Positions 48,199 through 57,942 of a stretch of DNA of 64,000 nucleotides are shown here, piece after piece. Positions within the stretch are counted from its first letter, which is position 1. Each line of letters begins with the position of its first letter. The notes under the pieces are model-generated. The model saw nothing but the letters and a program-made list of their open reading frames with translations, was not told where the DNA came from and searched no databases. This DNA comes from Ailanthus altissimus (lineage: Eukaryota; Streptophyta; Magnoliopsida; Sapindales; Simaroubaceae): NCBI GenBank assembly GCA_946807835.1, contig OX327704.1, positions 3,844,001 to 3,908,000 on the forward strand. The letters run 5' to 3'. A program made the translations under genes and the position numbers.

Positions 48199-48755
48199 TC
48201 AAGGATTTTGAACTTTGGTCTGAGAATTTTTTGTGAAGAATGATATTCTGATGTTTAACCCCAACACATAGAACCATATATTTAAAATCACCTCCTCGTC
48301 CAATGGTGCACTCGCATACTCATACTCTAAGAGAACCTTTAAAGTAACATAATCAGAAATATCCAATCTCTCCCTTAACTCATTGAGCACCTTATTGCTC
48401 ACAATAAAGGGTTGGTCAGGAGGACAATCTAGCTCAAATGAAGCATCCTTATTGCTCTGAGCAATAGACCTCTTCTTTTTCTTCTTAGGCCTACTAGCTT
48501 GGTTGAACACTCCATCATGCTTCTGAGGGACCACAATGACATCCTATTGCTAAAAGTCATTAAGAATCATTAGGATCGTCTACCCTTATAGCCCCTCCCC
48601 GAGTAAGGCTCCCCATTTATAGACTGAGTCCTTGAACTCCCTCATACACTCACTATATCTTAGGCTGAGCTACTCCTAGCACCAGAGTTATCCACAAGGT
48701 GATCTAGATCTTGATCAAACACATTCTAGAAATCATCTATCAAAGACATAACGTT
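48199..48755 (-). pseudogene. N-terminal part of a 'putative gypsy-type transposon' ORF
   Basis: The open piece 48534-48199 reads VPQKHDGVFNQASRPKKKKK RSIAQSNKDASFELDCPPDQ in order, then PFIVSNKVLNELRERLDISD, YVTLKVLLEYEYASAPLDEE. It is homologous to 8560-8250 (shared KKKKK-RSI/SIT, FELDCP, EYASAP/TP-E-EV-LN). Upstream, in-frame text back to a likely ATG at 48749 gives MSLIDDF, stop, NVFDQDLDHLVDNSGARSSS. At about 48243 it loses similarity to the other copy, so the rest of the ORF is gone. It lies just left of a probable plus-strand LTR, the place expected for an antisense accessory ORF. Confidence 0.65.
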
Positions 48756-49165
48756 ATACCTAGACAAGGTTTAGACTCACAACAAGCACCGAACTAAAAA
48801 AAATCCAAGAAAATAGCAATAAAAAGATAAACACCAAGAAAGAAAACACTTGTTGAAGAAGAGATTGAAAAAAGCAAAGTCACCAAAGTTGCAAGAAAAT
48901 AAAAGCTTTATATAATAAGATTAATCTCTCTTTAAAAAATGACAATAGAAAATCTAGTAATAAAGAATTGAATGGGCCATAAGAAAAAGATACACAGTCG
49001 AAAAAAGAGAGATCTCAACTATTAATTCAAAATTTGAGAGATGGGAACACTATTAAGACACATCGACTCAACCAATATACGTCAACCATGTGATCAATAA
49101 TCAACTCTTGAGATGACAACACGTCACGAAGCATTGAAAAATAAAAGCAACTACTCATTAAAACT

Positions 49166-50960
49166 GTTAGACAATGGAAAATTTCTCAAGATATTATGAA
49201 TATTTAGTGCCATAAAAGGTGCTAACTCAAAATTGAAGTCCAACTACTACATAAATTGCACGTCTGCATAACATATGCCTAGAGGGCATCTTCTCAGAGA
49301 GGAATCCCTCCAGACAAAAGAGTAATCACAAGGACCCAAAGATAAGTTAAGGACATTGGTCAAACATAATCATAGGTATTCCAACAAGCACTTTAATCCA
49401 GAAACATTACTTATAAAGTTTCAAGTGTCAACAGGTTAACACTGAAAATTGTGGGACCCTTATTTCCCTCTGAATTTTGACTTATAAAGCCCAAATACTC
49501 TGGCTCATTAGACCCACAAATACTATAACTCACACGGTCTAAAAGGTCTTAGTTCATAAAGGCCAAAAAGATAACATCAGCCTAAAAATGTCCCCGAACT
49601 ATAAGTACCTTATCTAATCTTGTTAGAACACTGGTTATAACTCTGCTACCCTATTTAGTTAAACTCCATAGAAGAAAAGATAATCTATAACTATCGATTT
49701 GGTTAGAATATTATTCATAAACTTACTAACTTATTCTATTAGACTCCAAAATTGAGATCCATACTCATTGAGTTGTTCAGAGCATTGGTTATAGTTTGGC
49801 TACTTGCTCGAGTAGACTCACTATTTCTATAGCTAGTTAGAACACTTATCATAACCTGGCTAACCTGTTTGATTATACACCAAACAAGGGAACGATCTCT
49901 GTGTATATTGAGTTGAAGATAGGTCCAAAATTGACCACCTTGAAAGTCTATAGAATTTTTTTAAAAGGACTTAACTAATGAGAATCATAGAGATAAAGTT
50001 ATAGATAAGGTCTAACTTATCAGAAAGATCTATAAATCTAAGGACATCCCTAAAATTATGACATAAGTCCTACCAGGTCAAGAATAAGATCTAATTCAAT
50101 TTCGATAAGACTCAAATAGCAAAATTCTGCAAGGGAATGCCCATAAGGCTTTCAAATTCTAAAAGGATTCAAAATGCTACATGTTAAGCCTACATTCTCA
50201 ATCTATAAATAGGGTGGAAATTCTACACTAGGGAGGATGCGAACATTAATGATTCATACAAGTTCCCATTAATGAGATGACTATCATGTTCAGGTTCATA
50301 TTCAGAGAGACGTATACAAAACCACATATTTTACATTCTCATTTAGTTAGTATTTAGCACTCTCAATATGCGAACATTACGTGCCCTAACACCTCGATAG
50401 TTAGTAGTTAGCACTCTAAATATATTTAAGCATTTTGTGGAAGACTTCACCCATAAGTAAACAAGCATATAAAATATTACACACAATAGAGGTAAAGAAA
50501 TAATCGCCACAAGACACAAGATATACATGTTGTTCGATAACAAACACCTATGTCCACGGTGGATCAAAGATCCAACTTCTTTTATTAATAGTTCACAAAG
50601 AACTCTACGTCATAAAAACCTATCAGATTACAAAGATCTGCCAATCAGTTAAATCTTACAATAAAAGGTTAACCAAAGAATGTAATGAATAGTCAAAGCT
50701 TTCTCTCAAAGGTCTATCATTACTCTTTTGCACACTCAATACTCAATTGATCCTATGGTAGCACTCTCTTATGCACTCAGTACTCTAGTACCTACCTAGC
50801 TCTTTATTCTCTCTTATGTTTACATCTTTGATGCTTTAATATTCTCAAGCGTTACAAATATTTATATAGGCTCTAATTCATCCCTAAATACTCTATTCTG
50901 TTTGGAATATGATTCTATACAAAAGGAAAGTCCAAAAACTGATTTAAACTAATCAAGATG
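49166..50960 (+). repeat. Probable LTR of a Tat-like element (plus orientation)
   Basis: It starts TGTTAGACAATGGAAAATTT. It has a TATA box CTATAAATAGGG at about 50204-50215, followed by a transcript-like pyrimidine-richer region ending near 50960. No coding frame is present. Four diverged copies of a TTAGAACAC...TTATAAC...CTAAC...TTTGATTA unit lie at 49621-49880, and a 52-bp-spaced duplication TTAGTTAGTATTTAGCACTC lies at 50343/50395. No partner LTR is in the window, so the right edge is a guess. Confidence 0.35.
49621..49880 (+). repeat. Four degenerate tandem repeats
   Basis: Units begin at about 49621, 49700, 49771 and 49828 with variants of GTTAGAACACTGGTTATAAC, then CTACC/CTAACCTGTTT and GATTAGACTCC. 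Spacing shrinks from 79 to 54 bp, so the array is old and partly deleted. Confidence 0.5.
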
Positions 50961-51599
50961 GCTTAAAATAAGAAACTACCAAACTGGACGCTACATTGCC
51001 ATGGACCAGCATCATACCTTTGTTGCAATCTCACATTGGCACTACAGCAATGAGGATTTTATTACCGCCGCGCTAAGTAGCCAGTGCTGCGATGCTCACA
51101 CTTGGAGATTGCTTCCTCATGAGCTTTCTCTACTTTCTTCACTTCCGACTCTCAATTTTCATATCTTTCTTATACGTTCAATGTATACTCGACCTCATGT
51201 CAACTTTTCATTAGTTTTCAAATCAAAATTGAATTCAAACATGATTTTGTTCATCAAAATTCGAACAATGACTCATTTTAATCTAAAATGAATAAAATTT
51301 ACATGATCTTAAGTAAGTTATTTTTACAAATATTTCCCAAATTTTTCAATCAATATTAACCCAATGAGATAATTCAAAATTTTGCCTCTACTCAGCACTA
51401 AAGCCGTGTCTTATCTAACTTTGGTTTCAAAGCCGTGTCTTATCTAAAACTGTAAAATCTGTTAACTGAATTCTCACTCAATTTCTCCTTCACTTTTTAA
51501 TCTTTTTTGCCAACATCCCATTTCTAAATTTTCCTAGAATTAGCAATATGCACACCACAAACCCACAAAGACAAGGCAATTTAGGGCTTGATTAGTGGC
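50961..51599. other. Non-coding, unclassified
   Basis: A 96-codon plus-strand frame starts at 51001 (MDQHHTFVAISHWHYSNEDF) but shows no recognised domain. It runs into repetitive AT-rich codons and is not claimed as a gene. AAAGCCGTGTCTTATCTAA is duplicated at 51400-51418 and 51429-51447. Confidence 0.4.
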
Positions 51600-51624
51600 C
51601 ATGGTTAGACTTGATTCGATAATT

Positions 51625-51745
51625 TATTTGTATTAAGTAATTTAATTGGTAAAACATTTTGAAGTGGTACAAAAGATTGTGAGTTCGAATCCTGCTCAAA
51701 CGAACCGAATTGTGAAGTTGAAGATGTTTAATTTATATTTCATGT
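51625..51745 (+). mobile_element. SINE-like unit with tRNA-type A and B boxes
   Basis: TAATTTAATTGGT (51638-51650) resembles the internal A box TRGYNNARNNGG. GAGTTCGAATCC (51681-51692) matches the B box GGTTCGAANCC except at its first base. The 30-bp gap is the tRNA-like spacing. A short AT-rich tail follows. It does not look foldable as a tRNA because the acceptor and D arms are not evident, so a tRNA-derived SINE is the better reading. Confidence 0.45.
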
Positions 51746-52029
51746 AATACAAACAAAGAAAGAAATTATTTGATAAGTTAGGAAAAAAGAAGAAAGAGAG
51801 AATAAATGAGAAAAAAATATAAAAGATTTATATATAAATGTCAACTAACATTTATTCAATTATCACCACACTCTAGTCTAAGAGAAGTTTAGTTAAACGT
51901 GCTTTTCATATATCTGTACAAAAGTATATTATTCCAATTCAGCAAGTTTCTCTTAAAAAAGAAGAAAAATCAATCAACAAGCTTCGCTATAATTCCAATA
52001 TTGCTTCCAGCTCAGTCATTTAAAACCAC
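51746..52029. other. Non-coding spacer
   Basis: AT-rich sequence with no recognised feature; AAAGAAGAAAGAGAG-type purine runs occur near 51785. Confidence 0.4.
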
Positions 52030-52411
52030 TTTAGCTGATTAACACTTAGTTGCTTTATCAGTGCCGGTGGCAGAAGCTTTGCTCTCCATCAAGGCGTTTT
52101 GCAGTTGCTGTCACGGGGCTTCTCGGTTCTTGAGGTTGAAACGGATTCGCAAATTGTGGTGAATGATATTTTATCAAATGTGGAGTCTAATTCATCAGAG
52201 TTAGGCATTGTGGTACAAGATATTTCCAGGCTTCTTCTTTCTTGTCAGAGGTTTAAGGTTCTCTTCACCCCTCTAATTACAAATCGGGTGGCTTCAAGAT
52301 TGTATTTGAATGGAATCTATCTCGTCTCAATTTAATCATCTTGTACTGGAGGATTGTAATCCTCAAGTTCTCTGATGAGTAATATTATCCTTGATTTCCA
52401 AAAAAAAAAAA
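52030..52411 (+). pseudogene. LINE 3' end: RNase H domain (RVT_3 type) and poly(A)
   Basis: The plus strand encodes QLLSRGFSVLEVETDSQIVV, NDILSNVESNSSELGIVVQD, ISRLLLSCQRFKVLFTPLIT, NRVASRLYLNG. This is the second half of the plant RVT_3 ribonuclease H domain (ALxxGLxxxxVExDS..VV..L ... ELG.II.DI..LL ... NxVAHxLA). A one-base frame change near 52075 connects to VPVAEAL upstream. A run of 12 A at 52400-52411 marks the 3' end. The 5' part is truncated. A stand-alone host RVT_3 gene fragment is less likely given the poly(A). Confidence 0.65.
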
Positions 52412-53073
52412 TTTGTTCATATATATCATTATAGTTAATAGCAAAAAGAATATCTAAACTAATTAAGAGGGATGTATTATATTCTTTGTAATACACCTAT
52501 TTGATAATTTTGTTAGTGATTCTAAGTATCACATAGAAATTTGAACTGGAAGGCTAGCAAGAAAGAGTTCTAATGAAGAGATTAATTAAGAAATTCTCTG
52601 GCATATAAATTAAGCTTGAGAAGATTAAGATGAACGAAGAGAAAGACAAAGCTACCCTAGTAAATATTTTCATTATTAATTCATTTCTCTTCTCTTCTTT
52701 TTCTCTTCTTTTTTAGGTTCTAGCGAAATAATTAAGATCCGTTTAGTATAAAATATTTCTACCAAACTTTCAAAAACACAATAATTAAAAAGTGTTCAAT
52801 AAACACTACTTCTCTATATGAACTATGATTTCAAAACCATAATAGTTTATAGTATATGGATCCTAAATCATCGACTGAACAATTAATTAAGAAAAATCCA
52901 GACCGACAAGAGAAATGTGGAAGATATATGATTAGTTTATTTAGTAAGCAAGAAAGAATAGTGAAAGAGATTAGAAGACTTATCTGATATAATAAATTTA
53001 TAAGCCAGCTGAGAACAAGTTATGCTGAAAGAAGAAATTAAAAGACCAAGCAGCAAATTATATGTATGTATTT
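52412..53073. other. Low-repeat AT-rich DNA, possible 3' part of the MIR828 transcript
   Basis: No coding frame or known repeat was recognised. On the minus strand this lies downstream of the microRNA hairpin, so the primary transcript may extend into it. Confidence 0.35.
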
Positions 53074-53274
53074 CCTTCCACTCATAATATTTCATGCCCA
53101 AATGAGTATCTCAACCAACAGAAGCATCATCAACATCATATACAAACATATATGTATACATTATTTTTTTATATTGAATAGAAGAACAAGAAGATGATGA
53201 TGTAGATATGATAAATATGAAGGATTGTTTTTGGAATACTCATTTGAGCAAGAAACATTACAAAGTGGAATGGC
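53074..53274 (-). ncRNA. MIR828: MIR828 precursor hairpin
   Basis: The minus strand folds into a long hairpin. Its 5' arm contains a 22-nt segment (53253-53232) whose core is TTGCTCAAATGAGTATTC, with TC before and CA after. From memory this equals the grape-type miR828 and differs by one base from Arabidopsis miR828. The opposite arm (53113-53092) pairs with it at 18 of 22 positions plus two G-U pairs, with no bulge. Pairing extends outward (CCATTCCACTTTGTAATG against CATAATATGAGTGGAAGG-like text, 53074-53091 with 53254-53274) and inward (TGTTGG with CCAAAAACA, GATGATG with CATCATC). miR828 directs cleavage of MYB mRNAs controlling anthocyanin and trichomes, and of TAS4. Conservation of both arms amid decayed transposons suggests a living gene. 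Confidence 0.9.
53232..53253 (-). ncRNA. miR828: Mature miR828 (22 nt)
   Basis: It has 5' U and is 22 nt long, the size that triggers secondary phased siRNAs. The predicted star strand, with two-base 3' overhang, is complement 53111-53090. Identity rests on remembered miRBase sequence. Confidence 0.88.
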
Positions 53275-54408
53275 TTTATCTGCTGTCAATTTTTTTTCCG
53301 TGATCTCTGAAATCATCCTTAATTGAGAACTCTTAGAATCTTATGTCTCTTGTTATAAATAGAAGCTTTTTTTCTTTTTTTTTATCATAGTGCCTTTTTT
53401 TTGTATAATTACCAAAATACCTCTCTATGCCTTTGTTAATTTTTATGTCTGTCATAAAAATTATTTTTATTAGGTTATTTTTATAAATACCCTTAAGGTA
53501 AGACAGATATATTATTTAATGAATTATTTTTATGAATGTTGTTAAGGTATGACTTAATGTTAGTGCTGTCTCTCACATTTTGAAATTAGCCTCCAATATT
53601 TCTGTTATTTGCAAGATTTCATTTAAGTAAATAAAATATACCACAATCATTGTAAAATATCTAATATACCCTTAATCATATACTTCTTAATTGTTTTAAA
53701 TAATTTTAAATTTTGGTACTCTTTTTTTTTATTTATTTATTTTTTTACTTCAGTACTAAAATAAAAGAAATATATTTTTTGACAAAGTTTTTATTATTTT
53801 TTATTTATAACACTTATATAAAATTTTGTTTTTACTGTAAACTTCTAATAAAATTAAAAATTTTAAAATACAAAACTTTCTGATGGACATGTTAAAAAAT
53901 AGAGTTGAGATTTGAACAGTCATCTTAAAAAGGAAATAGTAAACAGAAGGAATTGTAGTTGTTGAAGGAATGGCAGCTCAAGAAGAAAGCTTAAGCCCAA
54001 CAACCTTACCAACAAACATTTATTTTTTAGCTAAACACAGTTCAGAATTACTTATTCCTCTAAAATTTTGACAGGTCAACTAATAACTCAAAGGTTCCCT
54101 TTCTGAAAATTACAAATGCCCACTTTATTTAAGAGAGAAAAAAAAAGAAAAAAAAAAAGAGTATTTTTTTTAAAAATAAAAGAAAATTGAATTTTTTTTA
54201 TTGAAATAAAAGGCAAATGAGTTTGAATCGCCTGTTGTATTAAAATAAGAGAGCCATATCAAAAAATGAGAATTAATGAGAAAAACAAAATCAGTAATTC
54301 TATGTTTGCATATAGTTGTTATATAAAATTTGTACTCTTATTAATATGGCATTTAATGTGTATATTATTTATTAATTTTGTATAACTATTAATTATTATA
54401 TTAATAAA
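53275..54408. other. AT-rich region upstream of MIR828
   Basis: No coding frame or recognised transposon. Runs of T (53385-53405) and A (54140-54160) are frequent. Regulatory DNA of MIR828 would lie here. Confidence 0.4.
53476..53485 (-). promoter_or_regulatory. Candidate TATA box for the MIR828 transcript
   Basis: The minus strand reads TATAAAAATA about 200 bp upstream of the hairpin. A start about 30 bp downstream would put the hairpin about 170 nt into the transcript, a usual distance. The region has many AT runs, so this is only a suggestion. Confidence 0.3.
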
Positions 54409-54413
54409 AAATA

Positions 54414-55258
54414 TGTTAAAAAATTAGTGATTCAACTATTTTGATTGGATAAGAATTGAGATGAATACTAAAGTGGAGAGTCACAAAATGTTTAGAACGT
54501 GTGGGACGCGTATGGAAAAGTTTAAGAATGTGGAAAACGAAGAGGGAAGCAAAATAGGACTCAAAGACACGAAGGAAGTGAAAAAAACGGGGAAGGTACG
54601 TACAGGACTGAGCGCCGCGGCGCCCATGACAGCAACCCAGTGCCGCGGCGATGGGCGTGATAATGCCCAGTACCGTGGCGCCCAGGGACGAGCGCCGCAG
54701 AGCCAGACGTGTTAGAAGTTTGTTTTTAATCCGGATTTCAAGTTTTGAGAAGTTTTGGACTTCCAAAACAAATAGACTCTTACTCCAATAAGGAATAGAG
54801 ATAGTAGGCACGAAATACACTCTATATAAACACTTGTAAATCCTTGATTTTAGATCAAGCATTAAGATAAACTTTAAGAGAGGGGAAGAATTGGGTAGAC
54901 ACTAAGTACTTGTGTGCGATAGGATGGAGCCATCGTTTGGGTGATCATTGTTAGTGGTAGAGCAAGGGTTCACTAAATGTTAGGTCATTTTGAGGGTTCT
55001 TCAGATTAGATTTTTCTTGTAATATCTCTAGTGAGTTAATAAGAGAGGCTAGGATCCTTGGGTCCATCATAGACGTAGGCAATTGGCCGAACCACATAAG
55101 ATTGTGTTGTGCTCTTTTATTTTCTGCTTTGAATTCTTACTATTTTACTTGATTAACAGGTTATTCCGCTGCGCAAGGGGTTAGGGTTCTAGGTTGAACT
55201 TAAGGTTCTTCGCTTCAACATAACCTCGAGAGGGAGAAGAGCATTTCTTCCCTCAACA
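54414..55258 (+). repeat. 5' LTR of the short copia
   Basis: Starts TGTTAAAAAATTAGTGATTC and ends TTCCCTCAACA. TATA box TATATAAA is at 54823-54830. The GC-rich block 54608-54712 repeats GCGCCGCGGCGCC-like palindromes. The open frames on both strands of this LTR are by-products of that GC-rich block. Confidence 0.92.
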
Positions 55259-55261
55259 AAC

Positions 55262-55279
55262 TGTTATCAGAGCTAGAGG
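55262..55279 (+). other. PBS of the short copia, initiator-Met type
   Basis: TGTTATCAGAGCTAGAGG lies three bases after the LTR. It matches TGGTATCAGAGC, the plant copia site for initiator tRNA-Met, except at one base of that stretch. Confidence 0.8.
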
Positions 55280-55319
55280 TTCGATAATACATACCTGGGG
55301 TATTTAAACCATAGGTGTA

Positions 55320-56450
55320 ATTAAGCAAGAAATAGAGAAGTTCAATGGGATAAATGACTTCAATCTTTTGAGGAAGAAGGTTAGGGCTCTACTAGTGAAG
55401 AAAAGGTTAGACTCAGCTTTAGAGGAAGTCAGCTCCTCAACTAGCGATGAGACGATAACCTCAAAGTCCGAGCATAAAGATTGGGATATGATTCAAAAAA
55501 AGACTCATAGCACCTTATTCCTGGCGTTGCGCGATGAAGTATTAAGGGAAGTTGGTGATGAAGAAACTGCTTTGGGGCTATGGAAGAGACTCGAGGCACT
55601 GTACATGAAGAAGTCTCTTGCAAATAGACTTCTTGTGAGAAAGAAACTACATCAACTAATAATGCAAGAGGGAACTTCATTTAGAGCTCACATTAACGAG
55701 TTGAATAAGATCATCATAAGTTTTGAGCAATTGGCATCAAGACCGAGGATGAAGACAAGGCCATTATCCTTTTAAGTTTGTTGCCAAAGAGCTATGAGAG
55801 TTTTGTGGATACGCTATTGTATAGTAAGGAGTTTTTAACGATAAATGACATCAAGGCATCATTGAACTCAAAAGAATTGATAAAGAGATCTGAGTCTGAG
55901 AGTGGAGAAGCTTTGCTTACACAAGGAAGGAAGAGCAACCAATCAATGAAGAGATCCAAGAAGTAAGAAGTGTTTCCTTTGTAATAAGGAAGGGCACATT
56001 GTGAAGGATTATCCGAAATCAAAAGGCCAAGGAGAGTGGGCTGCAATCGGTACTGAGGAAGATACCAAAGTTGTAGAAACATTAGTAACCTCAAGGGGAC
56101 AGTATGCTGGCAAATGGATACTAGATTTGGTGTGCAACGTCCATATGTGTCCCAACAGATTGATGTTTATCAACTATAAAGCCAAGAGAGGTAAAGCTCT
56201 AATGGAGAATGACATGACTTGTGAGATCATGGGAGTTGGTGACATAAGGCTGAGGATGCAAGGTGGAGAAACTAGGGACTTACATGGTGTAAGGCATGTT
56301 CCTAAAGTGAGAAGGAACTTGATATCTCTAGGCAAGCTCGATGAGAAAGGGTATTCAGTTAGAGTGGAAAAAGAAAAACTAAGGGTAGAGAAAGGACCTA
56401 TAAAGTTTAAGGGTAAGAAGCACAATTAGGGGCTCTATGTGCTTACTGGG
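55320..56450 (+). pseudogene. Copia gag-protease remnant
   Basis: Gag begins IKQEIEKFNGINDFNLL and continues RKKVRALLVKKRLDSALEEV, THSTLFLALRDEVLREVGDE, ALGLWKRLEALYMKKSLANR. A one-base loss near 55740 shifts the frame to LSLLPKSYESFVDTLLYSKE (55778 on). The zinc knuckle near 55970 reads CFLCNKEGHIVKDY: the final Cys is Tyr. The protease site near 56120 reads WILDLVCNVHMCPNR, where DSG has become DLV. Next come GVGDIRLRMQGGETRDLHGV, RHVPKVRRNLISLGKLDEKG and the pre-integrase start KGKKHN-stop-GLYVLTGTA. Coding then ends abruptly. Long open stretches remain (135 and 142 codons), so decay is moderate. Confidence 0.88.
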
Positions 56451-56727
56451 ACGGCCATGAATGGCCCAACGCGGGGTGTTGGGATAATGCAGACAACTAG
56501 GCGACATCCAAACTGTGCTCAGCGAGGTGATGAGGGTTGGAAAGGAGTGCAACGCATCCATACCCTATGCAAGGTGCACGAATGCTTTTGGAGACCAAAG
56601 TCACTAGCCCGGGAAAAGTTAAATCTTGGTGGAGGCTTAACTGGACTCAACTCTAGGTGATAGAGTATTAGTGTGGATCGGATCCCGAAGCCTACTTATT
56701 TGGAAGATTTTGAATAAAGTAAGGGTT
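56451..56727 (+). other. Unassigned interior of the short copia
   Basis: After the pre-integrase start the sequence loses copia similarity. It contains GCACGAATGCTTTTGGAGAC and CTTGGTGGAGGCTTAACTGG, GC-richer than the surroundings, then the polypurine tract. It may be the residue of a large pol deletion. Confidence 0.5.
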
Positions 56728-57574
56728 TGTTGAAAAATTGGTGATTCAACAATCTTGTTTAGAGAAAAATTGAGATGAATACCAAAGTGGAGAGTCACAA
56801 GAAGTCTAGAACTTATGGGATGCGTATAGAGAAATCTAGGACGTGTGGGACATGAAGAGGGAAGCAAAATGGGACTCAAAGTCGCGAAGGAAGTGAAGAA
56901 AACACAGGAGGTGCGTATAGAGCTGAGCGCCGCGGCGCCCAGGACAGCAACCCAGCGCTGCGGCCATGGGCGCGATAATGCCTAGGGCCGCGGCGCCCAG
57001 GGACGAGCGCCATGGTGCCAGACACGTCAGAAGTTTGTTTTTAATCCGAATTTTAAGTTTTGGGAAGTTTTGGACTTCCAAAACAAATGGACTCTTACTC
57101 CAACAAGGAATAGGGTTAGTAGGCACGAAATACACCCTATATAAACACTTGTAAACCCTTAATTTCATATCAAGCATTAAGAGAGACTCTAAGAGAGGGG
57201 AAGAACTGGGTAGACACTAAGTGCTTGTGTGCACTAGAGTGGAGCCATCGTTTGAGTGATCATTGTTCGTGGTAGAGTAAGGGTTCATTAAACGTTAGGA
57301 CTTTTTTAGGGTTCTTCAGATTGGGTTTTTCTTGTAATATCTTTAGGAAGTTAATAAGAGAGGTTAGAATTTTTGGATCCACTATGGATGTAGGCAATTG
57401 ATCGAACCACGTAAGATTGTATTGTGCTCTTTTATTTTTTGCTTTGGATTCTTACTATTTTACTTGATTAACATGTCATTTCACTGCGCAAGAAAGTTAA
57501 GATTTTAAGTTGAACTTAAAATTCTTCACTCCAACATAACCTCGAGAGGGAGAAAGACGTTTTCTCCCTCAACA
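56728..57574 (+). repeat. 3' LTR of the short copia
   Basis: Starts TGTTGAAAAATTGGTGATTC after AAGTAAGGGTT and ends CTCCCTCAACA before AAATA. TATA box at 57139-57146. It repeats the GC-rich block (56922-57030). Confidence 0.92.
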
Positions 57575-57579
57575 AAATA

Positions 57580-57928
57580 AAAACTCTGCAACTATTTAAA
57601 AAATAATTATTATTTAACATATAAATTAAAATACAAAGTTTGTATCTCAATAATGTAAGGTAAGCAATACTTGTAAAAGTTATAATATAAAATAGATTAA
57701 ATTACTTATTACACATACAAAATTTCTTTTCTTTTTTAAAAATTATAACATGCAAAATTATAATACAAAATTTATATTTTAAATAATGTGAGGATTAATA
57801 TAGCATTTATTTTTGGCTTTGTTAAAATTAATAATTATCAAAGATATAACAAATATTAATAAATAGAAAATTTGTCAATAACCCTTTATAATTCTTTAAA
57901 ACTGCCAAATAAATTCTGTAGTTTTAAG
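57580..57928. other. AT-rich spacer
   Basis: No recognised feature between the short copia and the LINE target repeat. Confidence 0.5.
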
Positions 57929-57942
57929 AACTACAAAAAATC

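Larger units (their letters stand above)
54414..57574 (+). mobile_element. Short copia element with complete LTRs, gag and protease only
   Basis: AAATA lies at 54409-54413 and 57575-57579. LTRs of 845 and 847 bp (TGTT...CAACA) flank 1.47 kb of interior. In order the interior holds an initiator-Met-type PBS, gag with zinc knuckle, a protease-like region and the start of the pre-integrase domain. About 0.3 kb of unassigned DNA and a polypurine stretch (AAGTAAGGGTT) follow. Integrase, RT and RNase H are absent. The LTRs differ at roughly one base in eight by eye, so the insertion is old. It had to use enzymes of other elements to move. Confidence 0.92.

Noticed and set aside
51001..51291. A 96-codon plus-strand frame as a possible host gene
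   Set aside because: No recognised domain, no promoter or splice context, and low-complexity C-terminus; insufficient support.
51638..51700. A tRNA gene at the A/B-box pair
   Set aside because: Acceptor stem, D-arm and anticodon arm could not be paired; a tRNA-derived SINE explains the boxes better.
54416..54862. A 148-codon minus-strand reading frame, and its 113-codon counterpart at 56836-57177
   Set aside because: Both lie within the two LTRs of the short copia and are open only because of the GC-rich block; they are repeat sequence and not a gene.
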